From Rhodanobacter sp. B05 (lineage in GTDB: Bacteria; Pseudomonadota; Gammaproteobacteria; Xanthomonadales; Rhodanobacteraceae): DNA of 64,000 nucleotides. The stretch covers positions 372,001 to 436,000 of the forward strand of contig NZ_MUNU01000017.1 of assembly GCF_002001085.1 (NCBI RefSeq), in the 5' to 3' direction. Positions 35,941 through 46,703 of this stretch are shown piece by piece. A model generated the notes under the pieces. The model saw nothing but the letters and a program-made list of their open reading frames with translations. It was not told where the DNA came from and did no database searches. The first letter of the stretch is position 1. Every line of letters begins with the position of its first letter. Both the position numbers and the translations under genes were made by a program.

Positions 35941-37311
35941 ATGACGGTTCACCAGAGCGTCCTCGAGCTGATCGGACACACCCCGATGGTGCGCGCGCAG
36001 CGCCTCGATACCGGGTCGTGCGAGCTGTTCCTCAAGCTCGAGAGCGCCAACCCCGGCGGCTCGATCAAGGACCGCATCGGCCTGTCGATGATCGAGGGCG
36101 CCGAGAAGGATGGCCGCATCCGCCCGGGCGACATCCTGGTCGAAGGCACCGCCGGCAACACCGGCCTGGGCCTGGCCCTGGTCGCGCAGCAGAAAGGCTA
36201 CCGCCTGATCCTGGTGGTGCCGGACAAGATGAGCCGCGAGAAGATCTTCAACCTCAAGGCGATGGGCGCCGAGGTGGTGCTGACCCGCTCCGACGTGGCC
36301 AAGGGTCATCCCGAGTATTACCAGGACATGGCCGAGCGGATCGCCCGCGAAACACCTGGTGCGTACTTCATCAACCAGTTCGGCAACCCGGACAACCCGG
36401 CCGCGCACATCGCCACCACCGGCCCGGAGATCCTCGAACAGATGGACGGCAAGGTCGATGCCGTGGTGGTCGGTTGCGGTTCGTCCGGCACGCTGAGCGG
36501 CCTGTCGAAGTTCTTCGCCGAGCACTCGCCGCAGACCGAACTGGTGCTGGCCGATCCGGTCGGCTCGATCCTGGCGCAGTACATCAACGAGGGCACGCTC
36601 TCGACCAAGTCCGCCAGCTGGATGGTCGAAGGCATCGGCGAGGATTTCCTGCCTTCGATCAGCGACTTCACCCGGGTCAAGAAGGCCTATGCGATCTCCG
36701 ACAAGGAGAGCTTCCTCACTGCGCGCGAGCTGCTGGCGAAGGAGGGCGTGCTGGGCGGTTCGTCCACCGGCACCCTGGTCGCCGCGGCGCTGCGGTATTG
36801 CCACGAACAGACCGCGTCGAAGCGCGTGGTGACCCTGGTCTGCGACACCGGCAACAAGTACCTGTCCAAGCTGTACAACGACTACTGGATGCTCGACAAC
36901 GGCTTCATCGAGCGCGAGCAGCACGGCGACCTGCGCGACCTGCTGCTGCGCCCGTTCTCCCAGCGCGACACCGTGGTGGTCGGTCCGAACGAGTTGCTGA
37001 TCACCGCCTACAACCGCATGAAGCTGTACGACGTGTCGCAGTTGCCGGTGATGGATGGTCGCAAGCTGGTCGGCATCGTCGACGAATCCGACGTGCTGCT
37101 GCACGTGCATGCCGACGAGTCGCGCTTCCGCGACCCGGTGTCCACCGCCATGATCGCCGACCTGCACCGGCTCGACGTGCGCTCGCCAATCGAATCGCTG
37201 CTGCCGGTGTTCGAGCGCGGCCACGTGGCGATCGTGGTCGACGGCGACGACTTTCTCGGCCTGATCACCCGCATCGACCTGTTGAACTGGCTGCGCCGCA
37301 AGGTGAATTGA
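35941..37311 (+). CDS. cbs: Cystathionine beta-synthase-type PLP enzyme with CBS domain pair
   Basis: 456 residues. Residues 1-320 are a fold-type II PLP domain: K43 in ANPGGSIKDRIG, the EGTAGNTGLGLA loop, GCGSSGTLSG phosphate loop and GGSSTGTLVAAAL. Residues about 340-456 hold two CBS motifs (DTVVVGPNELL...LPVMDGRKLVGIVDESDVL and DVRSPIESLLPVF...FLGLITRIDLL), a nucleotide-sensing Bateman module. Condenses serine or O-acetylserine with homocysteine or related thiols; exact substrates uncertain. Absence of a visible haem-binding N-terminus is normal for bacteria. Confidence 0.9.
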   Translation: MTVHQSVLELIGHTPMVRAQRLDTGSCELFLKLESANPGGSIKDRIGLSMIEGAEKDGRIRPGDILVEGTAGNTGLGLALVAQQKGYRLILVVPDKMSREKIFNLKAMGAEVVLTRSDVAKGHPEYYQDMAERIARETPGAYFINQFGNPDNPAAHIATTGPEILEQMDGKVDAVVVGCGSSGTLSGLSKFFAEHSPQTELVLADPVGSILAQYINEGTLSTKSASWMVEGIGEDFLPSISDFTRVKKAYAISDKESFLTARELLAKEGVLGGSSTGTLVAAALRYCHEQTASKRVVTLVCDTGNKYLSKLYNDYWMLDNGFIEREQHGDLRDLLLRPFSQRDTVVVGPNELLITAYNRMKLYDVSQLPVMDGRKLVGIVDESDVLLHVHADESRFRDPVSTAMIADLHRLDVRSPIESLLPVFERGHVAIVVDGDDFLGLITRIDLLNWLRRKVN

Positions 37312-37427
37312 ACGATCGTTCGCGGTAGCGGGGCTGCCGCGAAAGCCTGCCGCAAGGCGTCCATCGGAACATGTTCGCCCGTGCCCGGGCGGACCCGCGC
37401 CCCACATCCAACCAGGGAAGTTCAGTC

Positions 37428-39257
<1,830 letters not shown>

Positions 39258-39300
39258 GGCCGGGCAAGCGAAGTCTGCCATCGGCAGACGTGTTCGCCAA

Positions 39301-39332
39301 CGAAAGGCCCCGGTTTGCGCCGGGGCCTTTCG
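39301..39332. terminator. Bidirectional terminator between glmS and TonB receptor
   Basis: Perfect 13-bp stem CGAAAGGCCCCGG / CCGGGGCCTTTCG with loop TTTGCG. A smaller hairpin GTCTGCC-ATC-GGCAGAC precedes it at 39273-39289. Confidence 0.9.
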
Positions 39333-39345
39333 TTCGTTTCAGTGG

Positions 39346-41919
39346 CTAGAAATCCTGCTTGAAGCTGATGCCGAAGGTACGCGGCTGGCTGAAGCCGGTA
39401 TAGACCTGTCCATTCGGATACACGGCCGACCCGTAACCCGTGGTGGGGTCGTAATGCGCTGCGCAGATGGTCACGCCGCACTCGCTGAACTTGTACTGCG
39501 CTGCACGCTTGTCGAACGCGTTGTCGAGGTAGATCTTCACTGTCCAGTTGTCTTTCTGGATACCGGCGGAAAGGTCGAGCGAGTTGTAGGCAGGCAGATC
39601 GCCGAGCAGGCCGCTTTCGATGGTTCGCAGGTCGGTCGTGCGTTCTCCCACATGCACGAAAGCCGCCTGCACGAAGCCGTCGTTGCTGCCAAGATTGAAG
39701 GAGTAACGCGCAATCAGGTTGCCCTTGAAGCGCGGGGTGATCGGAAGCCGCGAGCCGGTGGGTGCCTGTGGTCCGTCTTCGCCGGTGGACGGGTTGAGCG
39801 TGCCTGCCGGGCAGTCGGTGGACGGATTGCCACTGGCGTCGATGAAGCCGCAATACGGCGCGGTCAGCTTGGCGTTGTAGAAGGCCACGCCGGCACTGAG
39901 GTTGAGGTTGTAGCTGGCCTGCCAGTTGAGCTGCGATTCCAGTCCGGTGATGCGCGCGGAGTTGGCGTTCTTGATGATGGTCAGGCCGTTGGGGCCAAGC
40001 ACGTTGAACTGGAAATGGTTCCAGGTTTCGCGAAACACCGCGCCGTTGAATGACAGCCGGTTGTCGAACCACGTGGTCTTCCAGCCAAGTTCGAGGTTGG
40101 TCAGGAAGTCGGGCTGGTAGGGCGGTATTGCGGCAATGCGGTTGATGCCGCCGGGACGAAAGCCCTTGGACCGGGTGAGGTAGAGCATCTTGCTGGGCGT
40201 GATGTTCCAGGTCAGATTGAACTTGCTGAGCGAGCCGGTTTGACGCACCGATTTGTTGAAGTCAAGGCATGGGGCGCCTTCGAACGGTTGCGGCGAAACG
40301 CAGCCGGCTTGGCCGTAAGCCGAATTCGGCGAAAAGCCCGAACTGAAGCCGTAGTAGCCGTACAGATTGTTGCGGGTGCGAAAATAGCGATCACCCACGG
40401 TGCCGGTAAGTACGTCGGGGATGAAATCCCAGGACAGTTCGCCAAAGACCGATTCGTCGTGGTCGTAGCGCATCTGCTTGGTCAGCCAGATCGTGTTCGG
40501 CCAGCCGGGCACGGCCAGCGAGTCGGCCAGGCCGTTGATCTGGTAGTCCTGCATGATGTCGTGTTTCTGCTTCTGCCAGAACGCGCCGGCGACCAGCCGC
40601 AGCCGATCGTCACTGGGCGACGCGATGCGCAACTCGTGGCTGCTGATGGTGTAGTGATCGCGGTCGGTGATGAACTCGGACGGATTGATCAGCGCGCCGC
40701 TGTTGTCGTAGATATAGTTGCCATAGGTGTAGGGCAACTGGTCGTACCAGAAGGAATAGTCGTTGTAGTCGGTCTGCTCTTCCTGGTTGCGCTTGAGATG
40801 GGCGTAGGTGTAGGTCAGGTCGAAGTTGCCGATCTTGCCCTGCACGGTCAGCGCGCCCTGCCACCAGCGGTCGTCGACGCGCTCCGGGTAGAAGTGGGTC
40901 ACCGCCAGGTCGCCAACCATCGGATCGCTGGCAAAGGTGCCGTGCGAAATCGTCTGCTGCCCCATCAGGGTCGGGCTGATCGACCAGTTGTCGTTGAGGT
41001 CGACCTTCAGCGCTGCGCGGGCACCGTTGGTGTTGACGTCGTTGTAGTCCTTCTTGGCGTGGCCGAAGCACTGGTTGCTCGAGCTGGGCGCATTGTTGGC
41101 GCTGGGTACGCAGCCGGGGGCGTTGCTGACGGTGATGCCGGACACCGGGAAGGTGCGCGAGCCGGCCACGTTGTCGATGTAGCCGGCGTCGTGTTCGTGC
41201 CAGCCGACCAGACGGATCGCCGCGCTCTTGCTGAGCGGGATGTTGAGCATGCCGTCGAAAGTCTCGCCGATGCCGCCGTGGGCGACCTTGTCGGTGCTGA
41301 TCTGGTAATTGGCGGCGAAGGCGCTGGGATCCGGCTTGTTGGTGATGATGCGCAAGGCACCCGCCTCGGCGCTGGCGCCATAAAGCGTGCCCTGCGGGCC
41401 GGCCAGCACCTCGATCCGCGCGATGTCGTACATGTGGATGTCGAGCGGGCCCTGGATCGTGGTCACCGGCTGGTCGTCGAGGTACACGCCCACGCTCGGC
41501 TGCGAGCCGGAGTGGTTGGTATTGCCGCCGCTGGCCACGCCACGCATGTAGATCGAGGCGAAACCGGGCCCGGTGGCGATGCCGCCGCCGCCCTGCTGGA
41601 AGGTGACGCTGGGCAGGTAGTTCACGTAATCCTTGAAGCTCTGCACCTGCAGTGCCTGGAGCTGATCCGATGCCAGCACGCTGATGCTGATCGGCACCTT
41701 CTGCAAGTCCTCGGTGCGCTTCTGCGCGGTCACGGTGACCACGCCTAGCGTCGTGGTCTTCTGCTTTGCGGTCGGCGTGGTGGTCGGGTTCGCCGGTTGT
41801 CCGGTGTCCTGGGCGAGCGCCGGCGCAGCCATGGCGAAACAGATGGCCGCCGCAAGCGGCAGGCGGATCAATCGCAGCGGTTGCGTCCTGACACCGAGTT
41901 CGGATCTTTTTTCGTGCAT
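39346..41919 (-). CDS. TonB-dependent outer membrane receptor
   Basis: 857 residues with signal peptide ending ALAQ. Plug domain begins VVTVTAQKRTEDLQKVPISISVLASDQLQ and includes LPSVTFQQGGGG, YLDDQPV and LAGPQGTLYGASAEAGALRIIT; the remaining 650 residues form the 22-strand barrel ending FGISFKQDF with terminal Phe. Family imports large ligands powered by TonB; the plug style is that of the Xanthomonad/sphingomonad receptors for plant or polyketide-like compounds. Substrate not readable. Follows the TPR-sulfotransferase gene by 48 nt, likely one transcript. Confidence 0.92.
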   Translation of the reverse strand: MHEKRSELGVRTQPLRLIRLPLAAAICFAMAAPALAQDTGQPANPTTTPTAKQKTTTLGVVTVTAQKRTEDLQKVPISISVLASDQLQALQVQSFKDYVNYLPSVTFQQGGGGIATGPGFASIYMRGVASGGNTNHSGSQPSVGVYLDDQPVTTIQGPLDIHMYDIARIEVLAGPQGTLYGASAEAGALRIITNKPDPSAFAANYQISTDKVAHGGIGETFDGMLNIPLSKSAAIRLVGWHEHDAGYIDNVAGSRTFPVSGITVSNAPGCVPSANNAPSSSNQCFGHAKKDYNDVNTNGARAALKVDLNDNWSISPTLMGQQTISHGTFASDPMVGDLAVTHFYPERVDDRWWQGALTVQGKIGNFDLTYTYAHLKRNQEEQTDYNDYSFWYDQLPYTYGNYIYDNSGALINPSEFITDRDHYTISSHELRIASPSDDRLRLVAGAFWQKQKHDIMQDYQINGLADSLAVPGWPNTIWLTKQMRYDHDESVFGELSWDFIPDVLTGTVGDRYFRTRNNLYGYYGFSSGFSPNSAYGQAGCVSPQPFEGAPCLDFNKSVRQTGSLSKFNLTWNITPSKMLYLTRSKGFRPGGINRIAAIPPYQPDFLTNLELGWKTTWFDNRLSFNGAVFRETWNHFQFNVLGPNGLTIIKNANSARITGLESQLNWQASYNLNLSAGVAFYNAKLTAPYCGFIDASGNPSTDCPAGTLNPSTGEDGPQAPTGSRLPITPRFKGNLIARYSFNLGSNDGFVQAAFVHVGERTTDLRTIESGLLGDLPAYNSLDLSAGIQKDNWTVKIYLDNAFDKRAAQYKFSECGVTICAAHYDPTTGYGSAVYPNGQVYTGFSQPRTFGISFKQDF

Positions 41920-41967
41920 GGTTACTCCCCTTTCAAGTTCACGACAATCCAGCGGAAACGGCGGCGC

Positions 41968-43986
41968 CTACCCCGGATCGGGCGCGCCCGGATAACTCTC
42001 CAGCGCCGACCCCAGGGCCGACTTCAACGGCCCCAGCCAGGGCGCGTAATGCTGCCAGTGATCCACCCCGTCCCGGTAGATCGGCTGGCGCACCTGTTCC
42101 GAACTGGCGGTGCGCACCGGCCGCGCATTCTCGAAGAAGCGCAGGCAGGACTCCTCGAACGGCAGCCCGCAGTGATCGAGCAGCCGACGCACCTCGGCCT
42201 CGGTATCCTCGACCATGTGCTCGTAGATCACCCGGTGGATGCGACCGGGCAGCACCTCGTCGAAGTGCGCCATCAGCGCCACGTAATCGCGGTAATAGCG
42301 CCCGATGTCCTCCAGGCTGTAGCTGAAACCCTGGCCACGGGCAAAGTGCTGCTTGAAGATGGAGAAGCCGCAGGCCAGCGGATGCCGGCGCGCGTCGATG
42401 ATGGTCGCGTTCGGCAGCATCAGGTGGATCAGCCCGATGTGCATGAAGTTGTTCGGCATCTTGTCGATGAACAAGGGCGCCGCGGTCTTGCGCTGGATCC
42501 GGGTGTGCGCGAGATAGCGTTCGCCCAGTTCGTGCAGTGCATCGGCATCCAGCGCCGCGAGCACCTGGTGGTACGGCATGGCGCCGTCCTCGTCGCCCTG
42601 CGCGCGCAGCATGCGCGTGATCGAGGTGACCTCGGGCAACTCCATCGTGCCCTCCACCTGGCTGTGGCTGGACAGGATCTGCTCGATCAGGGTGGAGCCG
42701 GAACGCGGCAGGCCGACGATGAAGATGGGGTCGCGCGCCCGGTTGCCCGTGCCGGCGCGCGCGGCAAAGAATCCTGCGCTGTACTGCTGGCGGATATGCT
42801 GCGCGCGCGCATGCGTGTCGTCGGCGCTGTAATGCAGTTGCGCGCGGCGGATGGCATTGCCCTGTGCATAGTGTTCGAAAGACGATGCGTATTCGGCCGC
42901 GTCCTCGAGCGCCTTGCCGATGGCGAATTCCAGATGCAGGCGATCCTCGTCCGACAGCTCGATGCGCGCCAGTTGCGCGGACATCAGCGCGAGATCGGCC
43001 CCGCTGAAGCGGAACGTCTTGAGGTTGGCCAGGCTCCACCACACCTCGCCGAACGAGGGCTGCAATTCGAGGCTGCGCCGGTAGGCGGCGATCGCACGGT
43101 CGGTGTGGCCGGCAGTCTTCAATGCGTGGCCGTAGCTCATCCAGACCTTGGGGTTGCCCGGATAGCGCTGCAGCAGGTCGGCATAGATGGCGATCGCCGG
43201 TTCGTAGTCGCCGGTGCGGCACAGCACCACTGCCTTGATGTTGCGATAACCGGGATGGTCCGGGTCGACCGCCAGCAGTCGCTCGATTTCCACCAGCGCC
43301 GCGCCGGGCTGGTTGCTGCGATGCAGGACCAGCGCGTAGTTCTGGCGTGCGGCATGGAAGCTGGGCGCGAGCTCCAGGCAGCGGGCGAGCAGGTTCAGGG
43401 CGTCCTCGTTGCGACCCACCCGGGCGGCGACTTCGGCGAACATGCGGATCGCGGCGACATCGGTGGGCGCCTGTTTCAGGTGTTCGCGCAGCAGGGCCTC
43501 GGCCTGCGGGATCCGATCCTCGGCGAGCGCCACGGCGGCGTCCATCAAATGTGGATCGTGCGTGGAATAGCGCACGTGATTGGCGTAGGCGGCATCCGCC
43601 TCCTCCTGTTCGCCGGCCGCCATCAGATGGTCGCCGAGCGCACGCCAGGCCTGCGGCAGGTCGGGCTTCAGCGTCACCGCGCGGCGCAGCGCGTCGATCG
43701 CTTCCTGGCCGCGCCCCGCGCGTCCGAGCGCCGCGCCCACGTCGACGTGGAGCAGGGCCCATTTCGGCTGGCTGCGCGCCAGCGGGATCAGGATATCGAG
43801 TGCACCCTGCGGATCGCCCTGCAGCGATCGCGCGATGGCCAGCAGCCGCAAGGCGGCCGGGTGTCCTTCGGCTACCTGCAGGATTTCGTCGAGTTGCTCG
43901 ATCGCCTGTGCCGGGTCGGTTTCCAGCAGGCGCCCGGCATGCGCCAGCGCCTGGTCCAGGGTACCCGTCGCCGACACCTGGCTCAT
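41968..43986 (-). CDS. TPR-repeat sulfotransferase
   Basis: 672 residues. Residues 1-330 contain about eight TPR units (A-L-x-L-x-P pattern, for example ALRRAVTLKPDLPQAWRALGDHL and AIAAYRRSLELQPSFGEVWWSLA). From about 420 a sulfotransferase domain begins with the PAPS 5'-phosphosulfate loop FIVGLPRSGSTLIEQIL (GLPRSGST 425-432). No signal peptide. Acceptor unknown; TPR fusions may recruit protein or peptide acceptors. Its position before a TonB receptor is a repeated arrangement in related genomes in my recollection, suggestive of a shared pathway. Confidence 0.85.
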   Translation of the reverse strand: MSQVSATGTLDQALAHAGRLLETDPAQAIEQLDEILQVAEGHPAALRLLAIARSLQGDPQGALDILIPLARSQPKWALLHVDVGAALGRAGRGQEAIDALRRAVTLKPDLPQAWRALGDHLMAAGEQEEADAAYANHVRYSTHDPHLMDAAVALAEDRIPQAEALLREHLKQAPTDVAAIRMFAEVAARVGRNEDALNLLARCLELAPSFHAARQNYALVLHRSNQPGAALVEIERLLAVDPDHPGYRNIKAVVLCRTGDYEPAIAIYADLLQRYPGNPKVWMSYGHALKTAGHTDRAIAAYRRSLELQPSFGEVWWSLANLKTFRFSGADLALMSAQLARIELSDEDRLHLEFAIGKALEDAAEYASSFEHYAQGNAIRRAQLHYSADDTHARAQHIRQQYSAGFFAARAGTGNRARDPIFIVGLPRSGSTLIEQILSSHSQVEGTMELPEVTSITRMLRAQGDEDGAMPYHQVLAALDADALHELGERYLAHTRIQRKTAAPLFIDKMPNNFMHIGLIHLMLPNATIIDARRHPLACGFSIFKQHFARGQGFSYSLEDIGRYYRDYVALMAHFDEVLPGRIHRVIYEHMVEDTEAEVRRLLDHCGLPFEESCLRFFENARPVRTASSEQVRQPIYRDGVDHWQHYAPWLGPLKSALGSALESYPGAPDPG

Positions 43987-44264
43987 GACCGGGTTCGCCG
44001 TGGCAGGATGGCCGTCCGCGGCGAGTCAAATTCCGCGCGACGCAGCAAGAACTCAACGCATGGCATCGGCGACGGCGGCTCCTCAGGAGGATCGCCCCAA
44101 TCTACATCCGAACATGGCCGGGTGATAGTGGGCGCGATCACGAGGCCGCCACCGTGCCGCCCACGCAGGACGGAATCGGGCATACACTGGTCGGAACGCG
44201 CAGAGCCTGCGGATGGTGTCGAAGACCGCTGTCGCGTCCATTCCATCCAGGGGTCGAATCCGTC

Positions 44265-45335
44265 ATGCCTGATGACACGATAGCCAAGGAGCTCAACCGC
44301 GCGCGTGCCTTGCCGGCGCGCTATTACGCGGGCGAGGCGATGCTGGCGATGGAGCAGCGTGCGGTGTTCGCGCGCAGCTGGCAGCTGGTGGCACACCGGG
44401 AAGAACTGGCCGGGCCGGGCGACCACGTGATCGAGCAGATCGGCGGCGTGCCGCTGCTGCTGGTGCGCGGACAGGACGGCGTGCTGCGCGCCTTTCCCAA
44501 TGTCTGCCGCCACCGTGCCGGGCCGCTGGCGCTGTGCAACGGCAAGGGCGCACGGGCGCTGCACTGCAAGTACCACGGCTGGACCTACACCCTCGAAGGC
44601 CAGCTGCGCAGCGCGCCGGAAATGCAGGATGCCTGCGATTTCCGGGTCGAGGACATCCGCCTGCCGCCGCTGCGCGTGCACGAGTGGCAGGGGCTGGTAT
44701 TCGTGGCGCTGGACGAGGAGGTGCCGCCGTTCGACGAGGTCTATGCCGGCATTGCCGAGCGCATCGCGCCGATCGACCTGGCGGCGATGCGCTACCTGCG
44801 CCGCGACACCTACGACATCGACTGCAACTGGAAGGTCTACGTCGACAACTTCCTCGAGGGCTACCACCTGCCGCACGTGCACCCGGGCCTGTCGAAGGTG
44901 CTCGACTACCGCGCCTACGATACCGAGTTGTTCGCCTGGCATTCGCTGCAGTCCTCGCCGCTGCGCAACAGCAGCGACATCTACGGCGACGGCGAGGCGT
45001 TCTACTACTTCATCTATCCCAACGTGATGCTCAACATCATGCCGGGCCGACTGCAGACCAACCGCATCCTGCCGCTGGGCCCGGGCCGCTGCCGCATCGT
45101 GTTCGACTACTACTACGCGCAGGATGCCAAGGCGCAGGCACGCATGGACGCCGACCGCAGCTTCAGCGACGAAGTGCAGAACGAGGACATCGGGATCTGC
45201 GAGGCGGTGCAGCGCGGGCTGGCCTCCGGTGCCTACACGCCCGGCCGGCTGTGTCCGAAGCGCGAGGGCGGCGTGTGGCATTTCCAGAACCTGCTGCGGG
45301 CGGCGTACGCCGGCCCCGCCGGCGAGTCCGCATGA
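44265..45335 (+). CDS. Rieske non-haem iron oxygenase alpha subunit
   Basis: 356 residues. Rieske [2Fe-2S] ligands C81-x-H83 (NVCRHRAG) and C101-x2-H104 (HCKYHGW). Mononuclear iron site: H201 and H206 in NWKVYVDNFLEGYHLPHVH, with Asp308 in NEDIGICEAVQRGL. It resembles the quaternary-ammonium oxygenases (GbcA, stachydrine and carnitine types) in size and NWKVYVDNF block. No reductase is encoded beside it, so its electron donor must lie elsewhere. First gene of an operon with a permease and a trimethylamine-dehydrogenase homologue; N-demethylation of a betaine-like compound is inferred. Confidence 0.85.
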   Translation: MPDDTIAKELNRARALPARYYAGEAMLAMEQRAVFARSWQLVAHREELAGPGDHVIEQIGGVPLLLVRGQDGVLRAFPNVCRHRAGPLALCNGKGARALHCKYHGWTYTLEGQLRSAPEMQDACDFRVEDIRLPPLRVHEWQGLVFVALDEEVPPFDEVYAGIAERIAPIDLAAMRYLRRDTYDIDCNWKVYVDNFLEGYHLPHVHPGLSKVLDYRAYDTELFAWHSLQSSPLRNSSDIYGDGEAFYYFIYPNVMLNIMPGRLQTNRILPLGPGRCRIVFDYYYAQDAKAQARMDADRSFSDEVQNEDIGICEAVQRGLASGAYTPGRLCPKREGGVWHFQNLLRAAYAGPAGESA

Positions 45336-45384
45336 GCGTGTGCCGCCCGCTTCTGCGTCCGCTGAACTGACCGGCAGGGCCGCC

Positions 45385-46698
45385 ATGCGTGATCGCAGCC
45401 GGATCGGCTTCTGGACCTGCACCGCGCTGGTGGTCGGCAACGTGATCGGGATGGGCATCTTCCTGCTGCCGTCCTCGCTGGCGCCGTATGGTTTCAACGC
45501 GCTGATCGGCTGGGGCATCACCCTGTTCGGCTGTCTCACCCTGGCGCGGGTGTTCGCGCATCTTTCGGCCGCGCTGCCGGGCGCCGATGGTCCCTACGGC
45601 TATGTTCGCGAGACGCTCGGCGAACTGCCGGCCTACATGTCGATGTGGGCGTACTGGGTCTCGCTGTGGCTGACCAACGCGGCGCTGGCCACCGGCGTGG
45701 TCGGCTACCTGACCGTGGTGATGCCGGGGCTCGATGTGGTCCCGCCGGTGTGGTTCGCGCTGGCGCTGGTGTGGATGTTCGTGCTGGTCAACCTGTTCGG
45801 CGTACGCACTGGTGGCGTGGTGCAGATCGTCACCACCACGCTGAAGCTGCTGCCGATGCTGGCGATCGCGCTGCTCGGCGGCTGGGTGCTGCTGACTTCG
45901 CCGGGCAGTTACGTGGCGCATCCGCCGACCACGCCGGTGACGTTCGCCGGCGTGATGGCCGCCTCCACCATCGCGCTGTTCGCGATGCTCGGCATCGAGT
46001 CGGCCAGCATTCCGGCCAGCCGCGTAAATGATCCCGGTCGCACCATTCCGCGCGCCACCATGGCCGGTGCCGTGCTGGTCGCGCTGATCTACGTCGTCGT
46101 CTCGACCGTGCCGCTACTGTTGCTGCGGCAGGACGTGCTGGCCAACGCCAGCGCGCCGTTTGCCTTGCTGATGGACCGCTTCGGTCGCGCCGGCTTCGGT
46201 CGCTGGCTGGCGCTGTTCGTGGTGATCAGCGGACTGGGCGCATTGAACGGCTGGACCCTGCTGGCCGGCCAGCTGACCCGCACCATGGCCGACAACGGCG
46301 TGCTGCCGCCGCTGTTCACCCGCGGCAACCGCCATGGCGCCCCGGCGATCGCGCTGCTGATCACCGGGGTGCTGGCTTCGGTGATGGTGTGGATGAGCTA
46401 CAGCCGCTCGCTGGTGGCCGCGTTCACCTTCCTCACCCGCGTGGTGACTGCCGCCAACCTGCCGTTGTACCTGTGCTGCGCGCTGGCGCTGGCGGTGTTG
46501 TGGCGGCGCGGCACGCCGGGCTGCAGCGGGCGCCGCGTGCTGCTGGTGGCCGGCGTCGGCGTGGCCTATGTGGTGTTCGCCTTCGTCGGCATCGGCGGCG
46601 AGCCGTTCGTGTATGCGGTGGGCCTGATCGCCGCCGGCCTGCCGCTGTATGTCTTCATGCGACTGCGCCGCAAGCCGGCCGCTCCCCTCGAGGCCTGA
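45385..46698 (+). CDS. APC-superfamily amino acid permease
   Basis: 437 residues with about 12 hydrophobic helices. Helix 1 carries GNVIGMGIFLLP, the unwound-helix substrate motif of the AdiC/arginine-agmatine antiporter-like APC branch; helix 6 area is FAMLGIESASIPASRVNDPGRTIPRAT. Transports an amino acid or amine. It starts 50 nt after the Rieske gene and ends 6 nt before the flavoprotein, so it likely brings in the substrate of both enzymes. Confidence 0.86.
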   Translation: MRDRSRIGFWTCTALVVGNVIGMGIFLLPSSLAPYGFNALIGWGITLFGCLTLARVFAHLSAALPGADGPYGYVRETLGELPAYMSMWAYWVSLWLTNAALATGVVGYLTVVMPGLDVVPPVWFALALVWMFVLVNLFGVRTGGVVQIVTTTLKLLPMLAIALLGGWVLLTSPGSYVAHPPTTPVTFAGVMAASTIALFAMLGIESASIPASRVNDPGRTIPRATMAGAVLVALIYVVVSTVPLLLLRQDVLANASAPFALLMDRFGRAGFGRWLALFVVISGLGALNGWTLLAGQLTRTMADNGVLPPLFTRGNRHGAPAIALLITGVLASVMVWMSYSRSLVAAFTFLTRVVTAANLPLYLCCALALAVLWRRGTPGCSGRRVLLVAGVGVAYVVFAFVGIGGEPFVYAVGLIAAGLPLYVFMRLRRKPAAPLEA

Positions 46699-46703
46699 GC
46701 ACG

